This document shows positions 44,407 through 57,640 of a DNA stretch of 64,000 bases, piece after piece (the first letter of the stretch is position 1; each line of letters opens with the position of its first letter). Below the pieces are notes generated by a model. It worked only from the letters and a program-made list of their open reading frames with translations. It did not search any database and was not told the DNA's origin. Location: assembly GCA_025738555.1 (NCBI GenBank), contig JAOVFP010000011.1, forward strand, positions 992,001 through 1,056,000, given 5' to 3'. The DNA is from Cyathus striatus. Lineage: Eukaryota > Basidiomycota > Agaricomycetes > Agaricales > Nidulariaceae. The position numbers and the translations under genes were made by a program.

Positions 44407-47400
44407 ATGTCGTCGGCAGGCCATGCTACTCATTCAAAGATGTTGAATGATGAACACCCTCCCATGGGCAGCCTTTCCAATCCTATTCAAACAAGGCACT
44501 GGAGTAGAGCAGCTGAGCAGGTATGTCAGGTCATAAATGACCATTGTATGAATTCTTACATTTGCTCTTCAGATTACTGCTGCAGGTCCTCCTGTAAATG
44601 CTGGCCATCTGTACCATCCCATTCCACCAAGGCTGCAGGGCAAGATGAGACTTGCCAGTGAGCAAGTACATCCAGTCATATGCTCCCATTATATGTATTC
44701 TTACACCCAGTTTTTTAGATTACTGGTGCAGGCCCTCCCATAGATCCCAGCCATCTGTATCATCCTGTTCCACCAAGGCTACATGGCAGGACACAATGGT
44801 CAAGCAGGTACATATAAGTCATATGCTATAAATTAAACAAACTCTTACTCCCGCCTTTTAGACCAACACTACAGGCTGGCATTTTACTTGCATCTGAGTG
44901 ACAGGCAGAGGTTGTGCAAGGCACACTCCTTAATCCACAGGCATGTACACTGTCTTTACTGTCTTGATGTTGATCACTGAATACAATTGTAGGGCCCCGA
45001 ACTTGGCACATCTGGACTGCCTCCATGCCAATCACTATCCCCTGCACCTAGCTTGATAACATTGAGCACACTGATGTGTGCATCGCTTCTGCCATCTCCG
45101 CTCCTGGGAACTTCAGCTGCATTTTTCAGCAGCAATCCTGCCCAGCCATCTGAAGCAGGTGTGCTGGTACATATCATTTAATCTTCTCAACATGTCCTTA
45201 CTCAATATAACTGTAGGGCCCCATACTCACTGCATCCAGTCCACCCCCTCAACATTCGATGTCCCCTGTGCCTATGTCAATGGCATTGGTCCTGCATCTG
45301 TCTCTGCTGCCTGGAATGTCAACTTGCCCCCAATTGTCTCTGGGAAGCATTGTTTGTCCACCCTCAGCATTACCCCTGCCTATTCCACCAGTGGTGGTGC
45401 ATCCATCTCTGCTGCCTGGAATGTTAGCTTGCCCCCATTCCTCTCTGGAGAGCATTGTTCGTCCACCCCCAGCATTACCCCCACCTATTCCACCAGTGGT
45501 GGCACATCCACCTCTGCTGCCTGGAACATCAGCTCCCTTCCAATCCTCTCTGGGGAGCATTGTTCATCCACCCCCAGTATTACCACCGCCTATTCCACCA
45601 GTGGCAGCATATCCACTGCTGCTACCTGGAGTGGCAGTGCATGGTAGCACTATTGCTCCACTGTCACCTCTGTCGATCCCAGGAGCCTTTCATGAGAGTC
45701 CCCCACCAGACCATATTACTTCAATGCAGGTTGATAATGTCAACCGTTTGTTATCCAGCTCTCAACAGCCTGTCATGCCCAATGAGCAAGCTACATCTCA
45801 ACAAGATTCCTCTTCCAGCATGGCAGTAGATCATCACCTGAAGCTCCATGCACAGATCAACCAGCCTTTCATTGTACAGCAGCAGGCCAGTCTGACTCCT
45901 ATCCCCCATCAGCAGGAAACAATGAAGGTTGATGCTCATCATCAGAGTGGTCAGCCTCCCATCCCATTGCAGCTAGCTAGTGCGCCTCCCCACCAGCTGG
46001 ATGGTCCACCTCAGCAACCAGCTGACCCTGCCCTCAACCACATTCAGCAGGATGGCCTACCTCCTGCCCTTCAGCAGCTGGCCAACCCTGCTCCCAATCA
46101 CACTCAGCAGGATGGCTCACCTACTACATCTCACTCTCAGCAGTCAGCTGGCTCTGCTCCCAACATCCACCAGCAGGATGGCCCACTTCCCGCCCCTCAA
46201 CAGCCAGCTGGTCCTGCTCCCAATGTCCACCAGCAGGATGGCTCACCTCCCTCCCCACAGCAGCTGGCTGATTCTGCTCTCAATGTCTATCTTTCTCCCA
46301 AACAGGTGAGGTCTTCTTATATAGAAGTGCACCTCATACTAATGTTGTTAGTTAACAATAGTTATGCAATGTGTGATGACTTTGGTTGACATATATATCC
46401 AAAAGATTATTTCAGAAATACACTCCACTGAAAGTCCTCAAGGCAAAGGCAAAGACAAAGGCAAAGGTTGAGCATTCTCTCCTTCAGAGGATGTGGATGA
46501 CCCCATGGATAGTGGGGATGAAACTGAGAACAATGTCAAAGGCAATAACAGTATTCTAGTTCCTTCCTCAAGAAAGTGTAAGAAAAAGGAAGAAGATGAT
46601 CAGATGTTTGACATATGTTCATGTCTCTATTCTTCGACACATAGGTTAACCTTCTTGTAGCAACATCTCTGCACCTACCTGAACAAGACAAAAAGGCTGT
46701 GGTACACTCATGCTTCGAAATTTGTCTGTCTGTCTGCAGAAGAACTCGAACAGTTCAGGGACCACAAGCTGACTCTAAACACAGCATCATCAAAATTGAA
46801 TTGGATGGTGCCCTTCACTTCTGAGTAGAACAGGGAGATGATTCAGCTCATTGCCTTGGATTACCAGATTGTGCTGAATGGTCAAGTCAATTTCTGTGTT
46901 CCTAAGGGAAAAGAGACAATGGCAAAGCTGGCGAAGAAGATCAGTGAAAGACTACGATGGAGTGCTCTAAAGTACAGGCAGTTACAGCGAAGTATCGATC
47001 CCATAAAGAAGTCTGAGTTAGCTATCACTGAAGCCAAAGAGAAAGCAAGGAATCATAGGTTTACTCGTCAGGAAGGGGTATGTGTATAGTTTAACTTCAT
47101 ATTACTTTCACATACTGAATGCACTTTCAGACATGGAAACACAGAGGGAAAGTCATTTTGGCTCGCCTGACCAATAACACTGAAAAACATCAGTTTTGAA
47201 GGGGTGTCAAATGCATCCACAATGCATTGGGAGCTATGGGGATGAGCTCAGATGAAACCAAAGTTGTTCATGGAAAGAAGAAAGCCTGGCTTAATGATAG
47301 TATTTCTTTGTTGTTCTGGGACATGGAGGCATATGGCACTGGACTAAGAAAGGGAGGCAGAAATGTTCATTGTGTCAGGGAGTACAATGGAGCTTCATCT

Positions 47401-47565
47401 AAGGCTCCTCCACCTGAGATGAATGAACCATTACCAGAGCAAATATGTGTTCAGAGACTTCCAATCAATTTCTATGATACAAATTGGTACAAATCCCTTA
47501 GTACAGGACAAAAAGCTGCTATTGAGGCTGGTCCTGTTGAAGATCTGCCCGATATGGTATGTTAC
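44407..47565 (+). pseudogene. Pro/Gln-rich protein with duplicated exons and a conserved C-terminal part
   Basis: Exon 1 44407-44520 (MSSAGHATHS). Exons 2 (44573-44665) and 3 (44719-44807) are near-copies: GPPVNAGHLYHPIPPRLQG and GPPIDPSHLYHPVPPRLHG. Exon 4 from 44862 has an in-frame TGA. A further exon pair starts with GGCCCC (44993 and 45217). The large exon 45217-46302 encodes three 35-residue repeats (LLPGM, SLGSIVxPP, LPPPIPPV) and five ~21-residue repeats (QQxAxxAPNxHQQDG). After an intron the reading continues through Lys/Asp-rich sequence, then QLIALDYQIVLNGQVNF, RQEG, GAMGMSSDETKVVHGKK and VQRLPINFYDTNWYKSLS to about 47565. The GMSSDE and LPINFYD motifs resemble an uncharacterised protein family common in Agaricomycetes. 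In-frame TGA codons suggest a pseudogene. Confidence 0.5.
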
Positions 47566-47589
47566 TTTCATACTTAAGTGTTTCTAAGT

Positions 47590-48430
47590 CTGATGATCAT
47601 TTGTTTGTTTCTACAGTCTGTGCTGAAGAAGTAATGGCTGATCCAAAGTTGATATGGTAGGACTTCAATAGGACTTCATATATATCTATAGGGACAGCTT
47701 TATAGCCTACATTCACTGTATATATATAGTGGTTATGACTGTATTGACTGTAGATATTGTCATGGTTATATACATGGACACTGTCTTCATATAATGGACT
47801 GTATTGACTGTAGATATCATCGTAGAATAACATGGACATTGTCTTTGTATAATGGACTTGAGGTCATTTTCACTGCCTTGAACAATTCTTAGTGCATCCA
47901 TATATAAAGTCAATGGCTGCCCAGTTCTTTTCATAATCTAGTAGTACAGGAAATTTTTGATTCATCTACATATTAACATTAGACAAGTACTGAAACTAAA
48001 GAGTACAGAAACCCTTACCAAGTCAATAATGAGGTCAATCTTCTCCTTCAGCTGTTTCTTGAATAGCTGACCCTTGATCAAGTGCTCAGAAACACAATCC
48101 TTCATGAACTGCTGTTGTGGTGTTAAAGCCATTTTGGGTGAGCATAAATAATTATTACCTGCACATTTTTATACTGATTTTTGTCCCAGCCCAAAATTGA
48201 ATGTAGTGAATACCCACCCCTCCCTGGTCGACCCAATTCACCTCATGGCTTAGAGACCAACTTTCTGTCGTAAAGTGACTGATCTTGAAGTGGTTGTTGT
48301 CGATGGGATTGGACTTCAAGTGGCCACTCTTTGCATAGGGTAAGGGTGTGCTGAGGTTCAGGTAATGTATCTAGTGTAAAGGTTCGATGCAAGCTCAGAT
48401 GTAAAGGCATGGAATTCATTGCTGTGATGT
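47590..48430. other. Gene-free stretch
   Basis: 47640-47890 contains TATATA-rich direct repeats with GTATTGACTGTAGATAT (two copies near 47740 and 47800). The rest shows no exon. No CACTA terminal repeat could be fixed here for the next element. Confidence 0.35.
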
Positions 48431-48737
48431 CATTCTTTGTGTTCTGACTTATATATTAATATTATAGGTATTCCTTCATCTGGACTTGTGTCCTACCTTG
48501 TTCCACTTATTGTGAGCAATGGTGGTCTTGTTTTATATATGCCTTCATTGGTCCGATTCAATCAGTTAAACCAGAAGTTGTCATGTCAGTACATCCTTTA
48601 TTCTATATATATCAAGTATTATGTCTCACTGACTTTAAAAGCTGTATTGCTGCTGCATCTCCAGTATTATATCAAGTTTCAGGTACGTTCCCAGCCATTG
48701 CTTCTACCTATATACTGATCGCTCTTTGAAGAGGAAT

Positions 48738-51700
48738 ATGCCCCATCCAAAGGAGAAGAAACTAGTGATCTGCTATTGCAAGAAATGCAACGGGGTCACA
48801 GTGACTGAATTGGACCTCATGTGAGCAAAAATAATGCTGAAGACAATCTTCAAGGCATTGAAGATCAAGTGTTTTTGCTTACTCTTGCTGAAGCTGGCCC
48901 ATGTTCTCCCCAGGACATACCTCTGCCTTCGATTTCCCAACCTTCTCCCTATGAGATAGATGTGCAACTGACATTCCAGCGCTTACTGGAGTGTGACAAT
49001 AGTCTAACACTTTGTCATGACAGTATTCGTGCAGTCTTTCAAGAATGGCTTGAAAATGGAACATGGAATCCAGCTATGCAGGACAAAGCCACCAGATTTC
49101 CCATTAGGAGTCAGGCTCATGCTTATCTCTTGAGCCAAGAGTCCTGGCTGCTAGATCTTATAGCTTGGGTTCATCTTGTCCCAACCTCTGGAGATGGTGC
49201 AAACGAATTGTTCAAAAGTTCAGTGCATATGGATGTGGACTCACTACTAGTGAATATTCAAAAGCATGTAGAATGCTGGAGTAATTTGGCCTTTCCCTAC
49301 AGGAAATCCTATGACACTGGTAAGTAGCTTAGTACTGGGGATAGTGTGATAAATAACTTGTTCAACAGATGTTCACTTCGACCATCCCCTATGCCTCAGC
49401 CATCCAGCTCTGGCAGTTTGCCTTTTCCTTATGGTCACCATTAGTGTTTTTGCGAATGCTGCACACTCTACTTGCAACTTCATCCTCCGAATGGCCAAGC
49501 TTCTGCTGAGTGCTGCTACCTTGACTGATCAGACACTGCTCCTGGGATCAATACTGGACAACCTGCGGACAGCGAGGAAAATGTTCGATTTGGAACCCAA
49601 AATGACAACCTATGCCACCTGCCCATCTTGTGCTTCAATTTATCCCCTGGGTGTAAAGGATGCCTACCTGCTTCACTGTATGTTCGAATGCAAAGCTGTG
49701 TGGAGTGCACTTAATGAAACATGCTGTTCGGAATGGTGTGACCATTGTGGTTCTGGCATGGCCATATGTTATGCAAGACTTCATGGCCTTTGTGGGTGCA
49801 CTGTACATGTGTCCCAGTGTCGAGGAATTGATTAAGCAGACCAGACAAGCCTTGACCCATGATGGCTTTCAAGATATTAATCAGGCAGCAGCAATTCACC
49901 AGTTCACTGATGCAGATGGGAAAGTTTTTGTTGACTCTAATGAGGAACTATGTACACTCTGGAGCATCAGCTATGATGCTTTCAATCCATATCACAACAA
50001 AGCCACAGGAAAGTCAGCATCAGTGGGGTCATTGGCACTTGTATGTCTTAGCTTACCCACAAGCATGTGTTATCAACCAGAGAATATATATCTTGCTGGG
50101 TTGATACTGGGACCTCACCAACTATCTTTAGATGGCCTGAATCCATATCTTGCTTCACTTATAAATGTTTTCCACCAGAGCTATCATAAGGGTACTTGGT
50201 ATAGTTGCACACATCAACATCCTAATGGGATTTGTGGTCAGGAGGCCATTGTTCCCACAGTATGTGATTTACCAGGTTCTTGCAAGCTGACAGAATGCAC
50301 ATCCTATTCTGCGATAATCTTTTGTTCATTGTGCCATCTCAGGAAGCAGGATATCAACAATATTAACTGCTCGTCAGTTGGCTGGATGCCAGTTACCTAT
50401 GAAGAACATCTTAAAGCCATGATGGCCTGGCGAGATGCCACTAGTAAATCTCAAAGAGATCAGCTCTTTAAAAAGAACAGGATTCGTTGGTCTGAGCTTC
50501 TTTGGCTTGAATATTGGGACCCAACGAAGTACACAGTTGTTGATGGGATGCACAACTTTTATCTAGGTCTCGTAAAACATCATTTTCTTGTTGTCATAGT
50601 TATGAATTGGGATGAAAACCTGGAACTTAATGAGAAGCCGGAGGTGGAGGAGCCTACAGCAAAGGCTATTCAGAAAGGGCTACAGGTGATGTCGTCCCAG
50701 CTGACATCATCTAGCCTGCATAGATTGTCTATACCAGTATTGTGATCACTCTGCCAGCATTTTGGTGTCTTAGGCAGGCTCAAACATATGGGTTGGCGAG
50801 TTAAGAAGCAGAATTATGTTAATGTGCTTGTAAGTCATTCCTTTTGAAACGATTCACCATCATTGATTAGTTGAAAGCTTGACAGCTCAAGGTCTGGAGG
50901 GGGTGATGAAGCCCACCCAGCAGCACATGGAGTCATCAGCAAGCTGGCTGGTATTGAGATTGATATCAATGAGTTGGCCATTGTTGATGCACACTCTAGC
51001 ATCCCTCTTCTCGATCATGATGACTTGAAATGTATCCAAGAAGACATTTTACACACCATCTGTCCAAGTGGGCAGGCAGGTCCACCAGTGAACTTTGGTT
51101 CACCTTCTCATGGTAAATTGAAAGCTGATCAATGGTGAATATGTATCAACTTCGACTTGACTGTTTTATTGGCAAAGATGTGGGACAGCAAAACTGATGA
51201 ATCATTAATGGGTGGAAAGAAACAAATGGCACTGGAAAGCACATTGCTTCTTGCTACTACCATCAGATATGCTACCTCTCACCAAGTAAAACCTCATCAT
51301 GACCTGGAATACAAGAAGTTTATGTTAGCGTATCTTTGCTCAATTTGAGAGCTGAGGCCCAATGTCGATCTCCATTCTATACATTATAATGCAGTTCACC
51401 TGGCAGAACAATTACGCTTGTTTGGGCCTATTCATGGCTGGTGGATGTTTCTGTTTGAACAGGTAATTGGTAACCTGCAGAAGAACAACATTAACTTCAA
51501 ATTTAGTTTGTTCTGATCATCAATCATGTAGAATCCATACTAAAGGCCCTTCTAGGAGAGCTGGAAGCATCTATGCTGAGAGCTTTCTGTGCTGCATCAG
51601 AACTTCAGGTATTCTTACAGCGCCTGGAGTGTCCTGAAATTCTCAAACAGAGCAACAAAATCTTTGAAGACTGCTTTCCTGATATTCAATCAGGGACTCT

Positions 51701-52200
51701 AATAAGTGATATGCAATTCTTGGTGGACAACATATGTCAACCCATAGGTGGAAAGTGGATCAAGCTTGATGCTGATGTTGCTGAAGCAGCAGATTTGGGA
51801 GGTAATTCTGCTATAGTGACCCAGTATGATTGTTACACAGTCAGCAGACATCAATTATTGTCTAAACATAACATGGTAAGGAATAGTATCATATTCTACA
51901 GGGACCCAGACTCTTCGCAACTAATTCCAGCAGTGATTCGAACTATATTTGTTGTAGCCTGTCAACCACAGGTTGATTTCACAGTTCACCCCTACTGTGG
52001 GTGAGCAGATGTAGCAAGTGCATTTGACAACTTCAAAGAGTTTGGTGTAGGTCTTTGGAAGGATTTACTGGATGATCGTGTTCACATAATTTCTAACAAA
52101 ACCCAAATTTACCCTGCTATTAAACACAAGTAGAGCGATGGAGTTCTGGCCTTGAAGCCATTTATTCAAGTACATGTACATTAGCTTAAAGATGACTTAT
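48738..52200 (+). pseudogene. CACTA-type (Tnp2-like) transposase, decayed
   Basis: Order matches Agaricomycete Tnp2-like transposases. N-terminal Cys motif VICYCKKCNGV (48765), a linker (48840-49325, intron after SYDTGK), then LDNLRTARKMFDLEP and a zinc-binding-like TYATCPSCASIYPLG (49560-49650). The catalytic region follows at 49860-50700: FNPYHNKATGKSASVGSLAL, CLSLPTSMCYQPENIYLAGL, VCDLPGSCKLTECTSYS, FCSLCHLRKQDINNINCSS, IRWSELLWLEYWDPTKYTVV, DGMHNFYLGLV. Further exons at 50880-51130, 51157-51470 (LRLFGPIHGWWMFLFEQ) and 51535-52130. Several stops and frame changes occur, including a frame switch near 49740-49770. No CACTA ends or 2-3 bp target duplications were found. Confidence 0.75.
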
Positions 52201-52335
52201 CCTAACTTGCGAACATTTGTTATAGGACTTTTAGTACATTCTTTAGAAACTTTATTTGTAGATCCTACTGGTAAGGTAATAAATACTATTGTTCGCTGTA
52301 TATAAAACAAGCTGTGAGTGCCCTAGTCAAGCTGT

Positions 52336-53843
52336 TTAATATAAATCTTCAATAGTTAGCCTTATGAACTCTTCCCCTGGTTGGTGTTTCCATATGTCGG
52401 GAGAGCAACTAACTGATTCAAGGTCAGGACAGTATGTACAAAGTGTTGCAATGAAGGTTTGCATACCCTCTTTGCTGTCTGTGAACTGTGTACTACTCCC
52501 ATAAGGAAGGTGTATGGTTAGTTTCTGTAGCTTTAAAGCACTCTCGAGCAACTTTGTGTAGTAATCCTGATTGCAACTTGTTAGAAAAAAGGCAGTAGTA
52601 AGGTAAGACAATGCACATAATACAATAGCTCTGAATACTGATGGTTGATCTCCAGATTTTGGCATTTGTGTATGGCATTTACGTCTGGAATAGAGCATTG
52701 GCATGGTATGTCCACTTTTATATGTTTGTTGAGTGAGTAGGGAAGTACAATATTGATGCTGGTGTCAGTGCTGAGCCAGTGAGAATGTTGAAGAGTGGAG
52801 GTGATGTTCACCATTGACTTGCAGAATTTGTGAGTATATGGGTTTAGAAAGCCATCTGTTAATTAAAGCTGAACTGCCTTCAGTTGGGATGAGATATTGG
52901 TCAGCTTAAAGTCCTCGGTGCATGTTATGTCAGTAACATTCTTCAGTATCCTGATGGACCCTTTACTGACCGACTGACTCTCATGCTGTGTACTGCATAT
53001 CCATAATTGTTGTAGCTGGGACAACAGAGATGTAGAGTGGGACCCAAACATGAATGGTTTGTCACATGTAATCAGGAGCGTCCTAAGGTTTGACATAGAC
53101 CCACAAAGTAGGACAGGCTCAATATCCTTTCCACTACTCCCCCTGATACTCAAGAAATTTAGAGATGGCCCACTTAAAAGTATTGACAGCAAGTTGATCA
53201 TGCTTTTGTTACTGAAGATGTGGGTTGATATACAGAGGTTCTGGAGCCTAGCAGCAATATTATCTCTAATCATTTCATAAGGGATCTGCGGCAGACATGG
53301 CAATGGCGATACAGTTATGCTGGTGACTTGAGGAGCACCTGTGCCATTGAACCCAACACACATACAAGAAGGGGAGAGACTCGCCAGGATGACAACAATA
53401 GACCCAATAATGCACAGCTCTGCAAGAAAAGTATTGTCGTCCTTGTTTTTGCAATGATGAGTGATAGCAAGTTCCTGCACTCCTAAAGCCTTGCTCAGGA
53501 ATGTACTAAGCCCTTCATAGTACTCCCTGATACAACCTAAGCTGACAAATACTCTGTAGCATCTAGAGCATGTCGATTTATGTTCTAGGAGATGAATCGC
53601 AGCCAGATGGATGTCCCCTGTTAAGGCTATTACAGCGCATCCAATGCAATCAGTTTGTAATACCTGTTGCATTCTAAGAAAGACCTCTGATGCTGCATAG
53701 TGCAGATAATGATTGGTGTGGAGTAGCTGCAAGATGTTGCCCTCATCAACCTGAGTAATTATCAGGTCTACTAGTTCTGCTGGAAGCTTTAGGATTGGGA
53801 AGGAGTCCTGCTGAGCCTTCATGCATTTGTTTTTGATGGTCAC
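52336..53843 (-). pseudogene. F-box/LRR-type protein, decayed
   Basis: Start MTIKNKCMKAQQDS, then an F-box-like motif (PILKLPAELVDLIITQVDE, LLHTNHYLHYAASEVF) and a long Leu-rich region (LLSILLSGPSLNFLSIRG, LLCGSMSNLRTLLITC, LLSQLQQLWICST), typical of fungal F-box proteins that bring substrates to an SCF ubiquitin ligase. The frame stops with TAA at 52863, but the same frame continues (TDGFLNPYTHKF) to about 52590; the TAA fits CAA to TAA change. Near the T-rich stretch at about 52580 the coding frame shifts by one to LTSCNQDYYTKLLESAL and ends at 52336. About 490 residues in all if read through. Confidence 0.65.
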
Positions 53844-53849
53844 CTATGT

Positions 53850-54880
53850 TCAATTTCAATTCTATTCAGTAACATTATTTTGTAAGTACTATTTAGTTAA
53901 ACATACCAGTTTACACCACTTTCTAATTCCTTCATATTCTGGCAAAGGATCATCAATTTCTTAGGAACCATGTTTGCATGCAGTGCTAGTTGCTCTGAGG
54001 CTCTTAGCAAAAGCCCGCATAAATACATGTGCAACCAACGTCAATTCCTACATATTAAATGCTTAGAACATAATTATGGTCAAGAAAATTGTTAATACTC
54101 ACCAAGTTGCAGCCCAAAGAGAAGACATTTCTGAGATTGGCCATTGCCATAAAAGTTGATAGTGAAGTTAAACTGAAGATGATATATGTAACGATTATAC
54201 TGACCTTAAACAAGTCTCATTTTATAGAGCCTGAGTACCTGTTTTGAATGGGCATAAAGTTCACAATAACCTGAATCCCGTCAGTAATTTACAACAAGCT
54301 GAAATCTCCTACTCAGTTGATATTTCTTCATGTACATTCAATTCAGAGGTATGTTGGTCTGGTTATTCTGCATTGGATTTTGAAAATGATGTGGAAAATG
54401 GTGGTGTTCAGAGACGGAATGGAATGCCTGTCAAATGCTCCACCTGCAATTGTGTTATACCTGATCGCGCCGGTGTGTGTAGTAGGATGGTAGCAACAGA
54501 ACAAAAGTCTTTGTACAATAAGAAGTTAGGCAAGTTCCTTTCTTTTATCTGTATGACACTTCCAACTCCACTAGACTAACAAAATTATGAATACTATGGT
54601 GCAGGTAAGCTTTCGCCGAGCAGGGAATGAGTGGGGATAAGAGGAAACTAGTTGGCAAAACAATAATGCAGAGAATACATCAATGCCATACTCATTTCTG
54701 ACACCAGCTCTATTAGATCACCTTCCAACATGAAGCCAGCTACTCTTACTGCATGTACTTTGGTATCTTTGGGTTAACTATTGCTAATTGCATTTTTTCA
54801 GTTCGACTTAAAATATATGCTCAACCAACATTCGAGAGCAATCAACAACTTAAAGATAAACCATCACATTTTTACACCTG
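53850..54880. other. Unassigned; one plus-strand open frame
   Basis: A plus frame at 54244-54579 (111 residues) contains a CxxC pair (CSTCNCVIPDRAGVC) that might be a small zinc motif, ending at a possible intron. Not recognised. The remainder has no coding signal. Confidence 0.3.
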
Positions 54881-54884
54881 TCAT

Positions 54885-55460
54885 GCTCGTCACAATGTTA
54901 CATCTGTCACGTTCTTTACACCCGTCACATTTGTCACGCATATTCCCACGCATCACATTTGTCACATTCTTCCAATGCAACACATATGTCACACATATTC
55001 TCGTGCATCACATGAATGATGCATATTCCCATGCATCACATTTGTCACGTGCATTATGCATATTCCTGCACTTCACATCTGTCACATATGTCCTGCATGT
55101 CACGTTCGTCACATATATTCCCGCGCATCACATTTGTCACACGAGTGTCACGTCTGTCACGATCCTCCCATGTTACGCATATTTCACACTTGTCACACTT
55201 TAGCGCATGCATCATGTTTGTCACATTCTTTATGAGCATTATGCTTTTATGAATGTTACACATCTCACATCTATTTGTCACGCTTTTCATGCTTGTCACG
55301 TGCATTTGTCATACTTTGTATGCACATCACATGTCACATAAGTCACATCTGTTTCTTATGATTTGCACATGCATTATATTCATTATGTTTTTGTTTTCAT
55401 CATGCTTTCACACACATCATAAGTGTTACTATGTCACATCTTTGAAATGTATAATACATT
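54885..55460. repeat. Minisatellite array of CATCACATTTGTCAC units
   Basis: Degenerate units of roughly 25-30 bases: ATATTCCCACGCATCACATT with TTGTCACATTCTT. All frames through it are open and His/Thr/Cys-rich, an effect of the repeat. The array at 56570-57210 carries the same kind of unit in the opposite orientation. Confidence 0.65.
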
Positions 55461-56560
55461 TCAAGCATATCATGCTTGCATGTGTATTATGATTGTGACA
55501 TGTTGATGGGGTTCCAACAGGTCTATTATGAAAAATGTTCTGTACCTCTCATATCCAAGGAATCAGAGCACTCATTGATGCAACATTTAACCCATAGCTC
55601 TTTACTAAGTAGTGTAATTCAGTCTCTTGCATTGACAAGTCAGTCATTGATTCAGACCCTGTATGACAATACTGCACATGACTATAGAAAAATGATAGTA
55701 AGTTTTTCTTAGGCAAGAAAGAAGAAAAGACAAAGTAGTCCCTCAGAAAAGAGAACAAGAAAAGAAGGTGATGATGTAGTTGACACTAAAATAAAGAATA
55801 GAAAAGCAAGTAATGGCCACTGAGCAAGAAAGTGAAGAGAAGTACAGGAGGGGGTTTCATATGTATGAAAAGATACTAATACTAAAAGAACTATATACCA
55901 TAAATCAGAGATGTGAAACACATGACAGTATAGAAGTGTCATGTAATCATATAGAGTAAGGATATATGTGACTTAATAATGTGTGTTGAAGATATAAGAA
56001 TAACCAATGGTTAATGCAAGAATCATGATCATTTAATAACTGAGACATGTGAGTTTGATGTGATGTGGAATCACATGTACTCACCATTCTTTCAGATTTG
56101 TTATCCATATGTAGTTCTTTCAGTATATGTTCTTTTTGTTCAGTTGTTAAATATTTCCAAAATAATCATTTCTATCATAATGATCTCATCATCTCTCATA
56201 TCCAGACTAACTGTTATAATTTTTACTTTATCATTTCATTACATCTCTAGTCCTGATTATTAAACATCATATCATCCCATTTCCAAATTTCTCATGCTCT
56301 GTCAGTGGGGGTGAGACTTCAACTACATATACACTCTACATTTTTCATTCTAGTTTCTTATTACTACCACACTTCTAAAACTTTCTAATTGTTATTTTCC
56401 ATGTTACAATCTCCAACTCTACAAGTACATATTGTTTTCTCTGTATATATAATTCACTCTATATTATTAAATACTTACTCCACTCTCATGACAACTTGAG
56501 TAGTGGTAGAGACAGAAAAATCTGATGTGATTGGAAAGCATGATATTTGTGAAAAAGTTG
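55461..56560. other. AT-rich core between two facing arrays
   Basis: No recognised gene. A short plus frame near 55500-55710 (LISKESEHSLMQHL) looks weakly protein-like. Very few CpG. Confidence 0.35.
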
Positions 56561-56569
56561 CAATGCACT

Positions 56570-57210
56570 TGAAAAATGTTATATGCATGAAAAACACATG
56601 ATGCATTTAAAAATAATGACATATGTAACATATATGAAAAGTGTGACATACATGCAGATCGTCACGGCGTGACGCGCCTCAAAGACGTGACACGTGTGAC
56701 GAGCGTAACATGCGTGAAAAATCGATGTGAGATGTGTGACATTCATAAAAGCGTAACGCTCATAAAGAACGTGACAAACGTGACGCGTGACGCGCATGAA
56801 AGCAAGACAAATGCGCTAAAGCGTGACAAACGCGCTAAAGCGTGACAAACGCGCTAAAGCGTGACAAACGCGCTAAAGCGTGACAAACGCGCTAAAGCGT
56901 GACAAACGCGCTAAAGCGTGACAAACGCGCTAAAGCGTGACAAACGCGCTAAAGCGTGACAAACGCGCTAAAGCGTGACAAGTGCGATATATGCGTAGTG
57001 TGGGAGAATCGTGACAGACGTGACGCGCGTGAAAATTGTCACAAATGTGATATGTGGGAAATGTATGGTGAATTGATGCGTGGGAATATATGTCACGAAC
57101 GTGACACGCGGGAAGTATGTGACAAATGCGAAGTGCGGGCATATCTGTGACGAACATGACGCACGTGAAGTACGTGACAAATGCAAAGCGTGGGAAACAT
57201 GTGAAGCGCA
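56570..57210. repeat. CpG-rich minisatellite array with 19-bp tandem units
   Basis: Between 56812 and 56985 the 19-base unit GACAAACGCGCTAAAGCGT recurs about nine times almost without change. Flanking parts are degenerate GTGACRNGCGTGA units, the inverse of the 54.9-55.5 kb array. It is the most CpG-rich piece of the right half. Confidence 0.85.
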
Positions 57211-57229
57211 GATCAACTAGTAACCAATA

Positions 57230-57640
57230 ATAGCAATACATAAATAATAATAGAAAGCATAAAGTAATGAGCACTTATGAGTACACATAATATTAATACA
57301 ATAGCAATAGGAAACATAAATTAATGAGAACTTATGAGTACACATTATACTATTAAATAATAATAGGAAGTATTACAGTAATAATAGAGAACATAAAGTA
57401 ATGAGTACTTATGAGTACACATACTAGTATTACAATAATAATATGAAACATAAAGTAATGAGTACTTATGAGTATGCATTATAGTATTACAATAACAATA
57501 GGAAATATATAGTAATGAGTACTTATGAGTACACCTAATAGTATTACAATAACAATAGGGAATGTGAAGTAATGAGTACTTATGAGTACACACAATACAG
57601 TTGTAATAATAGTAAGAAGCATAAAGTAATGAGTTTTTAT
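57230..57640. repeat. Tandem repeat, ~58-bp unit, about seven copies
   Basis: Each unit contains AGTAATGAGTACTTATGAGT, followed by ACACA and TATTACAATAACAATAGGAA. The minus frames are open and Tyr/Ser-rich only because of the repeat. Confidence 0.8.
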
